Shown: piece after piece, positions 24,582 to 37,950 of the stretch
Position numbering within the stretch: the first letter of the stretch is position 1
Layout: each line of letters begins with the position of its first letter
Assembly: GCA_000231825.2 (NCBI GenBank)
Contig: JH720302.1
Location: 601,428-665,427, forward strand
DNA from: Tetrahymena elliotti 4EA
Taxonomy: Eukaryota > Ciliophora > Oligohymenophorea > Hymenostomatida > Tetrahymenidae
DNA: 64,000 nt
Reading direction: 5' to 3'
Program-made: the position numbers and the translations under genes
The notes under the pieces: model-generated
What the model saw: only the letters and a program-made list of their open reading frames with translations
The model's database searches: none
Told to the model about the DNA's origin: nothing

Positions 24582-26997
24582 ATGCTGATTATGGTTCAAT
24601 GAAGATTTCAACCATATAAATTAATACCTCTTATAGTACTCCCTATCCCCATAAACAATGAAAATTAAAAAAATCTCACCTGTATGAAACAATCTGTTAA
24701 TGCTGATAGCATCAACAAATATTAATTAATATCAAATCTCTTCTAAACAAATTCTAACTGATCAACACATTTTCTAAAAAAAAAAAAAATTTAAAATCAC
24801 TTACCAACAACTAATACATCAAATAATTGATTAACTTAAAATTTATTACTAATTATTACTTATTTATATAACTTTATTTGTAAATACACCTTATATTATA
24901 TGCAGTATTCTCTTTATTCTACAAATTAAATATGTAATCATTCATTCAATCAATCAATCTTTTATTTCCTTCTCTAATTTATCTAAACCTTGAATTTCTT
25001 TCCACAATTTTTTAATTTAGCTCTAAATATTAGCTTACAATAAAAATAAGGGAACTTCCTAAAAATAATTGCTAAGGCAAAATAAAAAGTTAATATTACA
25101 TAGCAAGCATCACTCATTTAATTTTTCATGTTTTCTAAATTTTTATTCATTGAAAAATACAAGTTTAAATGTCTTCGGTTATAAAAATGATGGATGATAT
25201 TATTATTAGGGATTAAATAGATGATTTTTTTAAAAATGAATATTCCTAAAAAAAAAGCTTGAATAACCCCTTTTTACACTTTCGTGATTTGTTTATTTAG
25301 AGATCTATTTACTTTTTGATATTTAGAAAGAATTTTCTTTTTTATTTGTAATATAGTGATGCAATTTTTAGTAGTAACTATCTGCAAACCAACTCATGAA
25401 AAAGAAATTAAATTAACTCTTTAAGGTATTTAATTTAAATTACAATGTGAGTTTCTTCAAAAGTATTTGAATGATTTAGATGTAATTTGATTTTTATTTA
25501 TTAGATGGATGGAAAAATCTGAGAAAGTTATTTAATCAAGAAATATTTCTATGATTCACCAGTAAAACTAGATAGATTAACTAATTTATCAATTATTTAC
25601 TTTTACTAACAATTCTTAATTAATTGATAACAATCGTTAATTCATAAACAAAATCTTTTTCATGTTTTTTATAAATTATGTTTTACAATTTATAATTATG
25701 CCAAAAACATTTAAATCTACAACAAAATTTTTAATATTACCCCATTCTTACTTATGATAGTAAAATAATTTATTCTGATTAAGATCCAAAATATCAGTTA
25801 AGCATGTTTTTTAGTGATAATAATATGTTATCAATTAAAATTCATATGTAAGTACTACAACATCTAAGCATAAAAAATAGAAAAATATGTAAAGTTGTCT
25901 AATTTTTTATCTGAAAGAGTTCTTATGTAATATCCCTGATTAAAATTAACCTCAAAACTTCTTAATTTTTGGATAAAAATCATCTAGAAAAAGTATTATT
26001 CTTCATAGAAAAGTATTATTAAAAAAAAGATAAATATACTGTAATACCAAATACAGATAACTCTTACATTTTAAAAAAAGTATCTGGGGTTTGTTTATAA
26101 TATTAATAATAATTAATTTAATTCATATTTATTTTGATTAAAGCTTCTTTTGATTTCAATATAATCTAAATTGCAGTTTTTTAATACTTAGATTAATGCT
26201 AAATTATTGATTTAGTTTAAGCAGTTTTTTTATAAAATTAAAAAAGTTAAGTTCAAAAAAATTGGATTTTTCATTTAATTCTGATACTTAATGAAGTTAT
26301 TATTAAAATTATAAAAAGATTATTATTGGAAAGATCATCATTACTTTTGAAGTTTTGTGATTACATAATTATATTTATTTGGACTAGCAAATTAACTAAT
26401 TAATGATAACTTTTAAAGGTGTGCAGCCTCTTAGTTTTAGAAAAATGAAACCAGTATTAATCGTAGTAAATAACAAATTTAAATCCATATTATTTATGTT
26501 ATTGAAAAAGAATATTAATTTTTAAATATTTATAATTACTCTTTTTTATATTTAATCACAAAATCTTACATTTCATTAAAATTTAAATCAAAAAGCTGGT
26601 TCATCTTCATAATTTTCTTATAATAGCTCATTTTCATAATCAATTAAAAATAAAAATTAATTTATTAAATGAAATATTTTAAATAAAAATGAAATACAAA
26701 ATAATTAATACTCTACCACTCACTCATTCTATTTGTATGTCAAAAAATTAGTAAATGTATAAGAAAAATATAAAGAGACACATTAGATATTATTATTATT
26801 TGTATATTGAATTAATAAAGAGTGAGCGGGATTGATTAATCTATTAATCTATTTATTTAAAGAGAAAATTAGAAATACAAAGCGTTAAACAAAAAAATAA
26901 TATTCTTATCTTTATTAGTTCAGAATTCATTTCTTTATTTATTAATTTTAGATTAGAATTAAACAATACAATAAGCAATCAAGCAAGCAATTTAAAA
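24582..26997. other. AT-rich intergenic region
   Basis: This spacer separates two plus-strand genes. No open frame, RNA gene or repeat family was recognised. Short CAATCAAT-type runs occur as elsewhere in the window. Confidence 0.6.
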
Positions 26998-28815
26998 ATG
27001 CATGGTTTAAATGTGCTTATCTCTGATAATTCCAACAAGGGTTAAGGAATGAATATTAATCAGCCAAATCAGCAATTTACTGGCAATCTGATAAATCCAG
27101 AATTTTAAAACTATTCCAATCCTAATCAGCCTCCTCCTCATCACAACACTTACAGAGGAGGAGGTAATGGTGGCTATGGAGGCAATATGCACATGATTTA
27201 GAATAACAATGTTAATTCTAATTTTGGATTTAATAATAACAATAATATAATCGGTAACCCTATTCCTCCATAACCTCCTCTCAACAATAACAACAATCCT
27301 AATTAGATGATGAATATGTAAAAAAATTACAATTCTTCAAATATGATTGGCAGAAATTTAAATAATTCTGGACATATTTTCCCACATCCTCCTCCCTCTC
27401 TTCCCATTCCTCAGCCTCCTTAATAACCTAATATTTATTAGAACAATTAAATGAATTTGCCTATTCAGCCATAGATAATGATGAATAACAACAACAACAA
27501 TAATAATAACTAAAATATAATGATGTAATAGCAATAGTAGTAATAAATGTTGTAAAATTAAATGATAAACAATAATATTTAAGGGTAGCATAATTTGTTA
27601 GGAATGCAGTAGTAGTCTTAACAATAACAATAATCATTGTTTTAAAGTTAATAAATAGGCTTTTAGAATAATAATTTAATGAATAATGTAGTTTAAGTAA
27701 GAAATATTTATAATCAAGCTGAAGACAAAGATATATTAGAGTATATGTAGTGTGCTGGTACTATTATCAATTATAATATCAAAAAAGAAGATCAAAGAGT
27801 AAGTGGATAATATTAAAGGGTTAGTGGTTAATTTACCTATTCAGATAATGAATCAGCTTAAATAGCAGTTAAGTTATTAGATAACCTAAAAATATGTGGA
27901 AGCTCTAGAGAACTAAAAGTCAGATTAGCAAATGGCAATGCTTTACCTAATCCTAATAATGATGATTTTTTTAATGCAAACAATAATGAAGAAGGAGGAA
28001 AAGGAGTAGATAAACAAGATGCTTATGATAAATTAGAACAGTCAAAAAATCTTGAAGAAGCTCTTAAAAGTTTGGATGATTCAGCATAATGTTCACTGAT
28101 AAATGTTTTTAAAAAGTTCATTGAGGAAAAAGATGAAGAAAAGCTTTTAAATCTTCTTGCTAATCGTCCATTCTTATGTGATTTATTAATGAACATGATT
28201 AAAAAATAATATAGAGTTCAAATTCCTCCTATCTCCAATCCAAATCCATAATTTTAATAGCCTTAAATGAGTTTAAATTAAAACAAGAATTACAACACAA
28301 ATGATGAGCCTAAACTCCTTCCAAAAAACATCAATAATTTAAATCAGTAAGGAAATATGAAGCAATAGCTTTAAAACTAGTAATAATAGCCTAACAATTT
28401 TCTACCATAACCTCCCCTATAACCCTAATAGTAGTAGTAGCAACCGAATTTTTTAGGTTAAAATTAAATCCCACCTCCTCCTTCTAATTAACAATAGTAA
28501 TTACCTCCCCACTTCATGAATAATAATCCTGCCCCTGGATAAAATAATCAATTCTTAAACACACCTAACTAGAATCAAACTTAATCTGGATACATCCCTC
28601 CAAATTAAAATAAAAATATGTATCAATTTATTCCTCAAGGTAATTAGTTTGGTAACATGAACAACAACCCAAATAATCCTAACGGTTAAATAGGAAACAA
28701 TAATTATAATACAAAATAAAATCAACCAAACATACCAAACAATAATATAACTAATCCAAGATTCATGTAAAATAATAATACCTAGATGAGATTCAATTAA
28801 AACAAATAATTCTGA
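26998..28815 (+). CDS. CstF64/Rna15-like protein with divergent RRM, 605 aa
   Basis: CstF64 (Rna15 in yeast) binds the U/GU-rich element downstream of poly(A) sites and contacts CstF77 through its hinge. This single exon starts at ATG 26998. Residues 1-230 are Asn/Gln/Pro-rich with a Gly patch (RGGGNGGYGGN). Residues 231-312 fit an RRM: VVQVRNIYNQAEDKDILEYM, then CAGTIINYNI, SGQFTYSDNESAQIAVKLL and RELKVRLANG. About residues 335-405 fit the CstF64 hinge: LEEALKSLDDSAQCSLINVF, FIEEKDEEKLLNLLANRPFL and CDLLMNMIKK, compared with the family pattern of SLPPEQMFELMKQMK followed by ARNMLLQNPQLAYALL. The remaining 200 residues are Pro/Gln/Asn-rich. Unusually, the RRM sits in the middle rather than at the N-terminus, and its RNP aromatic residues are replaced. 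Family call is good; RNA binding is uncertain. Confidence 0.75.
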
Positions 28816-30030
28816 TTTGTTTGCTAATAAAAATGGGCAAATAATTAATTCATGCAATTAAATAAACAAATAAATAATTAAACCATTATTTAATAAATAT
28901 TTCGAGAATAAAACTAATAATTAATCAACCAATATAAAAAATACATCAAATACATTTCATATTTATTTCTTATTTCAATTAATTATTTTATATTTATCTT
29001 GTATCATCTTCTCAGTGTCTTCAATTATGGTGCATTCTTAAATGTACTGTTAAAACCAACCAATTCTTTCAATAATTAAATAATCTAACTAAAATCGACC
29101 TCAACTAACTAATAAACAAACAAACATATAAATTCATTGTTTATCTTCTAATCTTCTTAAAAACTTGTAAATATTTTGTCTAAATTATTATTAAATGCAA
29201 AAAAACTTATATTTATTGATTAACAAGTCTTATGATACATTTTATACTATTAATTTTTATTCATTCTTAAATTATTATAAGTTAATTTTTTTATTAAATT
29301 TGTATAAATAGATGAAAATTATTGGTTATTAAACATAAGAAACTGATGATTGTGTTTGCTCTATCAAATAAACAAGGAAATTGATACATATAATAATAAT
29401 TCATTGAAATCAAAAAATTTATAAAATTATGACTATTTTTTATTAATTAATTCTTAAAATGCAGAATAAATGTGGGTATGTATGTATGTGTTTGTATTTG
29501 CTTTTTTATTATCATTTTATAAATATTAAAAATAAAAATTTATTATCTTATTAATTCATTCTTCTAAATTAATGTTGGGTAAATGTTTGTGTTTGCTTTA
29601 GAATTATCGCTTTATGGAAATGTTAAAAATAAATATGTATTATCTTATTCATTCATTCTTTTAAAGAAATGTATTCTTTGACATGTATGTATTTGTATTT
29701 GCTTTACTATGTTAAAAATAAATATTGATTATCTTATTTATTCATTCATTCTTTAAATAATGTATTGTTATGACCCTTTAAACGTATCAAAATGGCTAGT
29801 TTTTGAAATTAGCACAATCTTTGAAATTTTCATTTGAAAATTGAAATCAAATCATAATATTTAAAGTTTGCTGAATTTTTTGAAGATTAATTGAATTTGA
29901 TTTTGTTTGAATATTAGATTTGTCATAAATTAATAATTTTTGAAAGTGTGCTCCAAAACAAATAAAAGCGAAGATTTGAAATTCACAAGAATAAATATTC
30001 AATTAATCAAAGTAGCTTCTGATAAGAGAA
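28816..30030. other. Intergenic region with tandem repeats
   Basis: This AT-rich spacer separates two plus-strand genes. It contains the three-copy tandem repeat described at 29471-29767. TAAAACCAACCAATTCTTT at about 29,050 is only loosely similar to the Tetrahymena chromosome-breakage sequence. Confidence 0.6.
29471..29767. repeat. Three tandem ~100-bp repeats
   Basis: Three head-to-tail units start at about 29471, 29572 and 29671. Each reads, in order: TGTnTGTnTTTGnnTTTGCTTT; then TGTTAAAAATAAATAT or a close variant; then TTATCTTATT; then ATTCATTCATTCTT; then TAAAnnAATGT. Units 2 and 3 are the most alike; unit 3 is shorter by about 15 bp. The repeats are non-coding and end about 260 bp before the coiled-coil gene start. 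Confidence 0.75.
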
Positions 30031-33000
30031 ATGGGATCTTTTTAAGAGGAGTATGGATATCTTTTTGATAAAGATTTTTATAGCATTTAGGAATATATTT
30101 AGCAATTTAATGAAGGAATAACAACAATCAATCCAGATGAAATTCAAGTATTACATTAGATACTTTCATATTCTTTTAAATGTGGATAGATTAGTTAAAT
30201 GAAATTTCTTTATTTTATCTAAATAGAGCGAGAAGGATTTGCTAGAATAACTGACTTATTAAGTAAAAATGTATGGCACAAAGATAATAGAATTATATGA
30301 TATTCTTGATCAATATGCATAAACTGATAGAACATAATTATAAGATGATTAATAGCAACATCAGCATCAGCAAGCCTTAAAGAAAATATAAAATTTAGAA
30401 TTAGAAAAAGAAGCATTGTTAGAGAGACTCAAATAAGTGTAAATGAATATGAATACATTCTCTGATAACTCAATAGATAAAACCTATATAATGACTAATT
30501 CAGTAATTAAAAACATTTAGTTTTTGTTAAATAAATTAAAGATTGAAATAAAATTATTATTTCTCAAAAGAAATGAAAAAAAAATGTTTTAATTTTTAAG
30601 AAGTTTGATTTGAATTTTATTTTTTTTTGAAAATATTTATTTATATTTTTAATAAAGGATCATAATTGGCCTGATATTATTTAGGCATTAGAGGAGGCAT
30701 TTAGAAAAGAAGAAAGTTAAGAAGAGGGATTTGAATTATTATAGAATTTAGATTATAAAATAAATACTAGTGACATCAAGTAGTTTTGTTAGTGGCTGGG
30801 AGCTTCCAATAGAGAGAAAGATATTTTTATTGAAAAGTTATGGGAAAAGCTACCCAGATTATCAAATGAGAGCACAAACCTATTGAGATTGATGTAACCA
30901 AATGGAAGCTTTTTTTCTATTGCAAAAGATATTTCAAAGCATTTAGATTAACTCCAAAATTAAATGCTTCAATAACATACTCAATATTCAAGTAAGATTG
31001 AATACTTAAATCAGTAAATAACTGAATTGACCTAAGATATGAGTACCAATAACAACAAGAAAGGAAATGAGCTAAACAAAAAGAATTCAAGAAATTCATC
31101 TTTGGAAAGGGGAAGCTTCAGCACAAATTATTCCCTTAAAGAAACAAACAATACAAATGTTAATTTGATAATGGAATTATAAGAATAACTAAAATTAGAG
31201 CAACAAGAAAAAGATAAATATCTGCAAGATTTGTAAGAAATTTATGGTGAATATGAAAGCTTAAAAAATAAATATGAAAATCTTTAAGATGCCTCGAAAT
31301 AGAACTATTTAAAAGACCAGCTAGAAGAATTGGTAATTACACTTTAAAAAATATTTCTTCTTTCTTTATTTATAATAAGTATTTATAATTAATCTGTGAC
31401 CATAAATTAAAATTTTTGAATACATAAATGATAGCCAGCGGATAATATTATAATCTAATTTTCTATTTATAAAATTTTTAAATTTAATTACAAACTTATG
31501 AAATATATTTATTTATTTTTGTGGATAACTAGAAAAATGAGCTAAGTAAATTTAAAAACGAAAGCAGTTTCTGTAATCTTTAAGAATTGGAAAATATTAA
31601 AGAGTAACTCACCTCAAAGGAAAATTAGTTGGAAACACTAAGCTCAGAAATTTCAGAATTAAAAAAAAAACTTAGTAATACTGAATTAATTATTTATTTA
31701 ATTATTGTATTTTTAGTAAGAAATTACAATTCTAAATTACAATTTTCTAAAGATGAATAGATATATGAAAATAAGCAAATAAGAGAGGAGGAAGAGAAAA
31801 AGTGGGAAAAAAAGCACAATGAGATGGTTGAAGATTACAAGAAACAGCTTAGAGAAGAAAAGCAAAGAGAATTGACTTTAAGAGAGTTAAACAAATAAAT
31901 AGAAGATGGGGATCTTTAAATAAAATAATAATCTTAATAAATACAACAGTTAGAACTGGAAAAAATATAGATATAATAAAAGCTAGCATAGATTTAAACT
32001 TCTTTTGAAGAATCTTAAAGTTAGTATAAACAAGCAGAAAGTGTTAAATTACAGTTAGAATAGGAAGTTAAAGATCTTCAAAATAAATTAAAATTGCAGG
32101 AATAAGAGTAAATATAAACCCAATCAAAATAATCTCAACTCGACCAATAGATATAACTTTTAAAAGATTCACTTAATTCTTTCTAAAAACAACATAAGAC
32201 TTCTCTTTGTAATATTTTTATCTTTTCAATTCATTCAAGATCTAATTTATTTTCAATTTTAGAAAATGGAAAATTTTTTTTTCTTATTAATAAAACCAAA
32301 AATTTCATAAAAGAGCTCTTTCAAAATTTTCAAAATGAAAAAATACATTACAACTAAATTCTAGAAAGCAAATATTTGCTTAACGATTTTAGTTCTAATG
32401 AAATTTGTACAGAAATGAAATATTACTTTAATGAAAAAAATATTGCAGAAATATTTATTAATTAATTGTAACATCATTGTTTTAAATGAAATTAACTAGT
32501 AGTACTAAAGTTTGATATCTTGAAGCAAAGTTTTTTTTTTATAAAATATCTTACATTTTTTGCTTCATTTACTTTGAGTACGAGCAAATTAATTTTAAAT
32601 TTGATTTTGTTTTACAAATTATTTTTTTAACCTTATTCAAATTTTTATTTTTACACCCTAATTTCTAAATTTTTAAAAATTTTATTTATCAAGAATACGA
32701 AGAGAGTATTAAGGAATTAGAAAGGAAAGTAACTGATTTGATAGACGAAAATAATTAGCTTCAAGACACGTTTACAAGGACAGTTGAAGAACTTGTTTAA
32801 AAGAATTAAATAATTAGTACTTTACAAGATGAGCTATTTACTACAAACTAAGAAATGAAGGCTTACTAAGAAAATTAACATCAAATGCAAAATTAATTTG
32901 ATGAGCTTATCGACCTAAAAGAGTAAAAATGGGCTGTCTTAGAAACTGACAACTCAAATTTGAAATAATCTCTAAAGCTTTCAGAGTAAGAACTCACTGA

Positions 33001-34621
33001 GTGCAAATAATAAAGTAAGTTGTTACAAATTAAAAATTACAATTTAAATAAAAATGAAATTAAGAAAACAACTAGAACTAAAAAAAAAAAATTAGTTTTA
33101 ATTTCTTTGTTCACACTAACAAAATCCTACCCCATATTATTTCGGCTTTCAAGTGATTAAATGCTTGCAAAAATCTTTTTGTCATAGAACAAAGATTAAT
33201 TTTTCCAGTATTTTAATCAAAAGAAAATTTATATGAAATTACATCATAAAAATTTAGATTTCAGAAATCTTATCATTTTTTAAATAGTTTAATAGATGAA
33301 TGTGTAATTTGAAAAATTCAAGTAGTCTTACATAGAAAAGATCAGAATGTTTGGAGACAATATTGATTAGATAAAAGAATAAAATGAAAAGCAAATGCAA
33401 CTTAAGGAAAAAGAGATTTCTCAACTTAAGCAAAACATTTCTAATCAAGAAGAGCTGATTTAGCATTATGAGGAAGCTTTGAATATTAAAGAAGAAAAAT
33501 TAGCTAATTCATAATCCTAAAATTCATCAAATACAAGAAGAATATTGAGGACTTAGGATTTGTAAACATCATTAAATGAATCTAGTTCTAGATTCTCCTT
33601 TCATAACACTGAAGATCTATTCAACAAATTGACCAAATACAAAAAACAAGTGATTAAATTGAAAGAAAAATAAGTTGAATTAATACATGAATTAGAAATA
33701 TCTAGAAAAAGTTTTTCAGATTTACTTTCTGCATAAAAAGAACTTGAGTCTAAATATATCTAACTACAAACAGAATACACTAAAACAAAGATTGGAACTC
33801 ATTCATCATCATCTAATCAGGTATTTATTTGAGGATTAACAAATATTTTCAAATATTCTTTATTGATATTTCATTTATTTTAAACATATGAATGAAAATT
33901 AAAAAATTCAACACTTTCTAATTAAATAAATTCAAGCTTTTTATTTGAAATTTAGGTTGAATAATTAAAAGAAGAATTTATAAAACTGTAAGAAAGATAT
34001 GAATCTATATAAAAAGAAAATTCTTCATTACGTAATGGCATCTTCTGTAAAGATAACACTTTCAAGGAATTAGAAAAGCTGATGAGTGTAAATGAAGAAC
34101 TTCTTTCAGAAATAGATAATTATAAATCAAAGCTCATACAAAAAGATGAAGAGATCATAAAAGAAAAAATATTAACCAAGTAACAAATATTAGCAGCCCA
34201 TAAAAAAATTGATGAATTACAAAAAAAAGTTTAAGAAAACCAAACATCAACAACTTCCAGAAGCACAGTAAATAAAACTTTCCTTCAATTAACATTTATA
34301 ATAAAAAAAGCTATTTTTTTTATAAATATTTTAATTAACTATTTTGATATTAACAGCATAGAAGCAGCTCTACTCATAGAAGTCATCTTTAAGAAATCAC
34401 AAAAGAAGTTCAAGAAAATTAGAAAAATGTCTTATCAAAATAAGATTTGTAAACTCTTTTAACATAAAAAAACTAAGAAATCTCTAGATTAAATCAAATA
34501 GTAAATTTATTATTTAAAATATATAATCTGACTTATATTTTTATAATAGGTCAAATCAATAAGTGGAACTCACATTCCTACAAGTGACCATGTAAATGTA
34601 ATGACTAAAAAAAAGTTTTGA
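30031..34621 (+). CDS. Long coiled-coil protein, ten exons, 1,036 aa
   Basis: Exons are 30031-30193, 30246-30502, 30658-31332, 31533-31674, 31717-32208, 32694-33014, 33288-33820, 33956-34267, 34357-34500 and 34550-34621. The introns are 52, 155, 200, 42, 485, 273, 135, 89 and 49 nt, and phases agree. After a short N-terminal region (MGSFQEEYGYLFDKDFYSIQ) the protein is almost wholly heptad-like coiled coil, e.g. ALKKIQNLELEKEALLERLK, SIKELERKVTDLIDENNQLQ and NQEEVQ-like Gln/Glu/Lys runs. Between exons 3 and 4 lie a Trp-containing globular patch (DHNWPDIIQALEEAFRKEE, then QFCQWLGASNREKDIFIEK) and a Ser/Asn linker. No motor, kinase or zinc motif is seen. Such proteins in ciliates are often basal-body, cilium or cortical components; that is inference. 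The exon 1-2 junction and the 42-nt intron are the least certain parts. Confidence 0.78.
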
Positions 34622-35595
34622 AGTATAAAACAACACTTTGAAACAATTATTTTGTAATTGCTTTGTTTGAAATCTAACTAATAAAATGAATTGTAATCTG
34701 ATTTGAAATATTGATAACTTCACTAATTAAAAAAATTCATGCTTTTAATTTAAAGTGTGAAATAATTAATTCAAAATTCTTTAAAATTAAAATAAATATT
34801 TCATGTTTCTCAATAATTAATTGATAAACTAAAAATACTAAAGATACTTAATGTATCATATTTTCAGTATGATAATCTATTAAATTTATATATTTTACTT
34901 AATAATATTAATGTATACTATTTTTAACTCTATATTAATGTGTTTCCTCTTTAAAAATCCATTTTATTCTCATAAACTGAACATATATTTTTTCTATGTA
35001 ATATTTAATTTTATAGTGCTTAATTAAATTTTCTAAGGTGTAAAATTTAATTTTTTATGTATTAAAAATTATTTATTGATTTTAATTATCATTATTAAAC
35101 AAAAAATATTTTAAAAAATTTTAATAGATAAATTAATAAAAATGAGTTTAAACTGCTTTAAATTCAAATAAGACTGAAATTTTCTTTAATTTAATTTATC
35201 AAATTTTTTAACATAAAACTTTTTTAATTTATCTTAAATTTTTGAAATTAATTTAGTTAATAAATGAAAAAGTTAAATCAATTTATTGTTCGAATATCAT
35301 TTTTAAATTAAGCCATTCTCTCTATTTAAGAAAGAATCATTTATTTTTAAGAATTGAGTTTATATAAATTAGTAATTTTATTTTACAAATCTTAATTTTA
35401 TAGAAAAATTAATTTAGTAAATGAGGGAAAAAATTAGGAAAAACATATTTATTAATTTTCTCTGATGAAAATTTACATTTTTTTACATATTTCTTTGCTG
35501 AGGTGATGAAGAGATTCAAAAATCCATTTTAATTGAAATGGTTTTTATTATATGGGTTTATTATCAAACCAATAAATTGATTAACATTAACTAAC
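34622..35595. other. Convergent intergenic region
   Basis: This AT-rich spacer lies between the converging 3' ends of the coiled-coil gene and the Ser-Pro-rich gene. It holds no open frame of interest. Both transcripts must end here, but no clear terminator element can be named. Confidence 0.6.
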
Positions 35596-37203
35596 TCACT
35601 GAGTTTGATTCTTTGTGATAGTATAAGATTTCGTTTCAATAACTATATCATCGTTATCATTCATGAGTTTACTTTATTGTAATAATTATTACATCACAAT
35701 CTTTGAAGATTTATCATATCCTGCTTATTGTACGGAATTATTATTTTGAGGAGGAGATATTTCAAATGGGTTTTGTTCTGGCTTGTTTTGTTTACAATAA
35801 ATATTAATTTACTTTTTCATCTATGAAATAGTTTCATCAACCAAAGTATAGTCATTACTATTTTCAAGATTTTATCTAATTTTTTATTTAGTTAAATAGG
35901 ACTAATTACTATTATTATTTGTATATATTTTAGGGTTGTAATTGTAGGTTTATTATACTATCTCACTTCCAATTCTTTCTTAGTTTTTTACTATTTTACT
36001 ACCATTAAGACTGTTTCGTTTTTGCATATTAATTCCATTTTTCTTATTTAAACCAAATTAACTAGCCAAATCCTTTTGAATTTAACTACTGTTATGCCTT
36101 CTTGTTAGCTAGTTATCATTCTAATAATCTTTGTTAGATGGACTATTATTTAATGTTTTCATTCTGAAATTTCTACTTTAGACACTCTGATTTCTTTTTT
36201 CATTAATGTGATAGTCATAAAATTAAGAGTTACCCTCGCTTATTGTATTATTTTTTTAATTTGTATTATAAACATTTTTTTGTTGATTAGTAGTTTATAC
36301 ATTATTAGTAGAATATCTAGGTGAATTTATTCTTGAGCTGTTCCCTGATCTATAAGAAGTATTTACATTTGAATATCCCTGGACATAACCTCCTTTCGGA
36401 GATTAACTTCTGTTACTATTAATTTATTGTTTACTACCAAAAGATGGTTATTTTTTTATGTTATAATTATATAAGTAGTTTGGATTCATTTTAGTGTATT
36501 ACTGTGAGTTTTAATTGCTTTGTTATGCTTCAGATTAAAAAGGTTATATTCTTCTATTAGAATTGTCTCTATTAAGTTTAGATTAGCTGTTTTAAGTGGA
36601 TGTTTTATTTTGATTTATTCCCCTTGGTGATATTGTTCTAAGATTGCCATTTTGATTTTTTCTTTGATTGATTTAGTTATTATTTTGAGGTACAGGAGAT
36701 AAAGATCTTTTGGAATTTTAGTAATTAATGTTGTTCCCTTTAGGAGAATAAGTTCTTTGTTATCCAGGAGAGTTTGATCTTTTTAATGTAGAGTAGTCAT
36801 TATGGATAGGAGAAAAAGTTCTTTAATAATTAGATTACTATGATGGAGAATTATTCATTGATTTTCTAGTAAAGGAATTATTCCTTTAGAGTCCCTCGTG
36901 TTGTTAAATACTATGCATATTTCCAGTGACTGGTAGTTACTCATTTGATGGTATTTCTATCTACAAAAATGTGCAAATATCTCTCAAGCATTCAGAGAGC
37001 TTAGGTGGTAAGTATTTATTTCTCTCCATAATTGCTAAATAACTCACATTTTTACTCAACAATTTAATAAAATTTTTATCATCTTCAGCGAATTCCTCAT
37101 AAAATTTGAGTATCCTACTTTATAAAATTCTTAATGTTCCCTCTACTAACCTATTATAATTAGACTCAAGTTATCTGTTGGCAAAACCAGAGTAGATTGA
37201 CAT
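35596..37203 (-). CDS. Ser-Pro-motif-rich, Q/N-rich protein, 535 aa
   Basis: A single exon starts at ATG 37203-37201 and ends at TGA 35598-35596. Residues 1 to about 95 form a predicted helical domain (FANRQLESNYNRLVEGTLRI, FYEEFAEDDKNFIKLLSKNV, YLPPKLSECLRDICTFLQ) that I do not recognise. The rest is disordered, basic and rich in Asn, Ser and Gln. It carries at least eight Ser-Pro sites, several followed by a basic residue: FSPIH, NSPGQ, YSPKG, LSPVP, ISPRG, QSPKG, NSPRY and ISPPQ. This pattern is typical of targets of proline-directed kinases (CDK or MAPK) and of microtubule-binding tails. The C-terminus (YTLVDETISQMKKQINIY and VMQQLLQQSKLMNDN) returns to helical sequence. Its neighbours give no functional clue. 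Confidence 0.8.
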
Positions 37204-37950
37204 ATTTATGTTAATAGTTATTAAAAAGAGATATATTTATTTCTTATTAAAAAAATTACAATTCTTTATTTCCACACATTAAATTTGAATATAATACTCC
37301 GTTAAATGATTTACCACTAGATGTAAGATCAATTTTATAATTTTAATTTATTAAGCAAAATCCAAAATATTTTACAGAGTATAAACATTCATTATTTATT
37401 ATATTAATCAAATAGCAAGAAAGAAAATTGTTAGGATATTGATCATTTTTAAAAAAATTAAAATTCAAAATGTAATAAATAAGTGATTACTTCATAAAAA
37501 AAATTTGTTTAATTTTCCTAGAATATCTATTTTCACCATTTTCAGCATAATTAGATTATTTTCTACAATTACAAAAATATTAAAAATGAAATAATTACAC
37601 ATATCTTTCTTTGTTGGATATTTGCATTTTATTTAAACAGAATTATTGAATGAAATTTTAAAACCATTTGAACATATTTTTTTAGGAATTTTTAAGGATA
37701 GAAATTTGTAAATTAATTTAAGAAGAGAGTATTGAATTTAGGCAAATTTGATAAAATTATTAAAAAAAATGTTTATAGTTTTTAGATTTATAAAATTTTT
37801 TAGTATGATATTAAGAATTGTGTTAATTTAAGAAGAAAGTATGAAATTTTGAAGAATATTTAATACAAATTTGATAAAATAAATGTATATAGTTATAAGA
37901 TTTATTACATGATATTTTTTCTAATAGTTTAGATTATTTACTTTATATCT
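37204..37950. other. AT-rich intergenic region
   Basis: This spacer separates two minus-strand genes and should include the promoter of the Ser-Pro-rich gene. An imperfect direct duplication occurs at about 37,720-37,900 (TTAATTTAAGAAGAGAGTAT followed later by TTAATTTAAGAAGAAAGTAT). Nothing else noted. Confidence 0.55.

Noticed and set aside
29050..29070. Possible chromosome breakage sequence (AAACCAACC...CTTT)
   Set aside because: The 15-bp breakage sequence is highly conserved; this one has an inserted AAT and mismatches, and no telomere is nearby.
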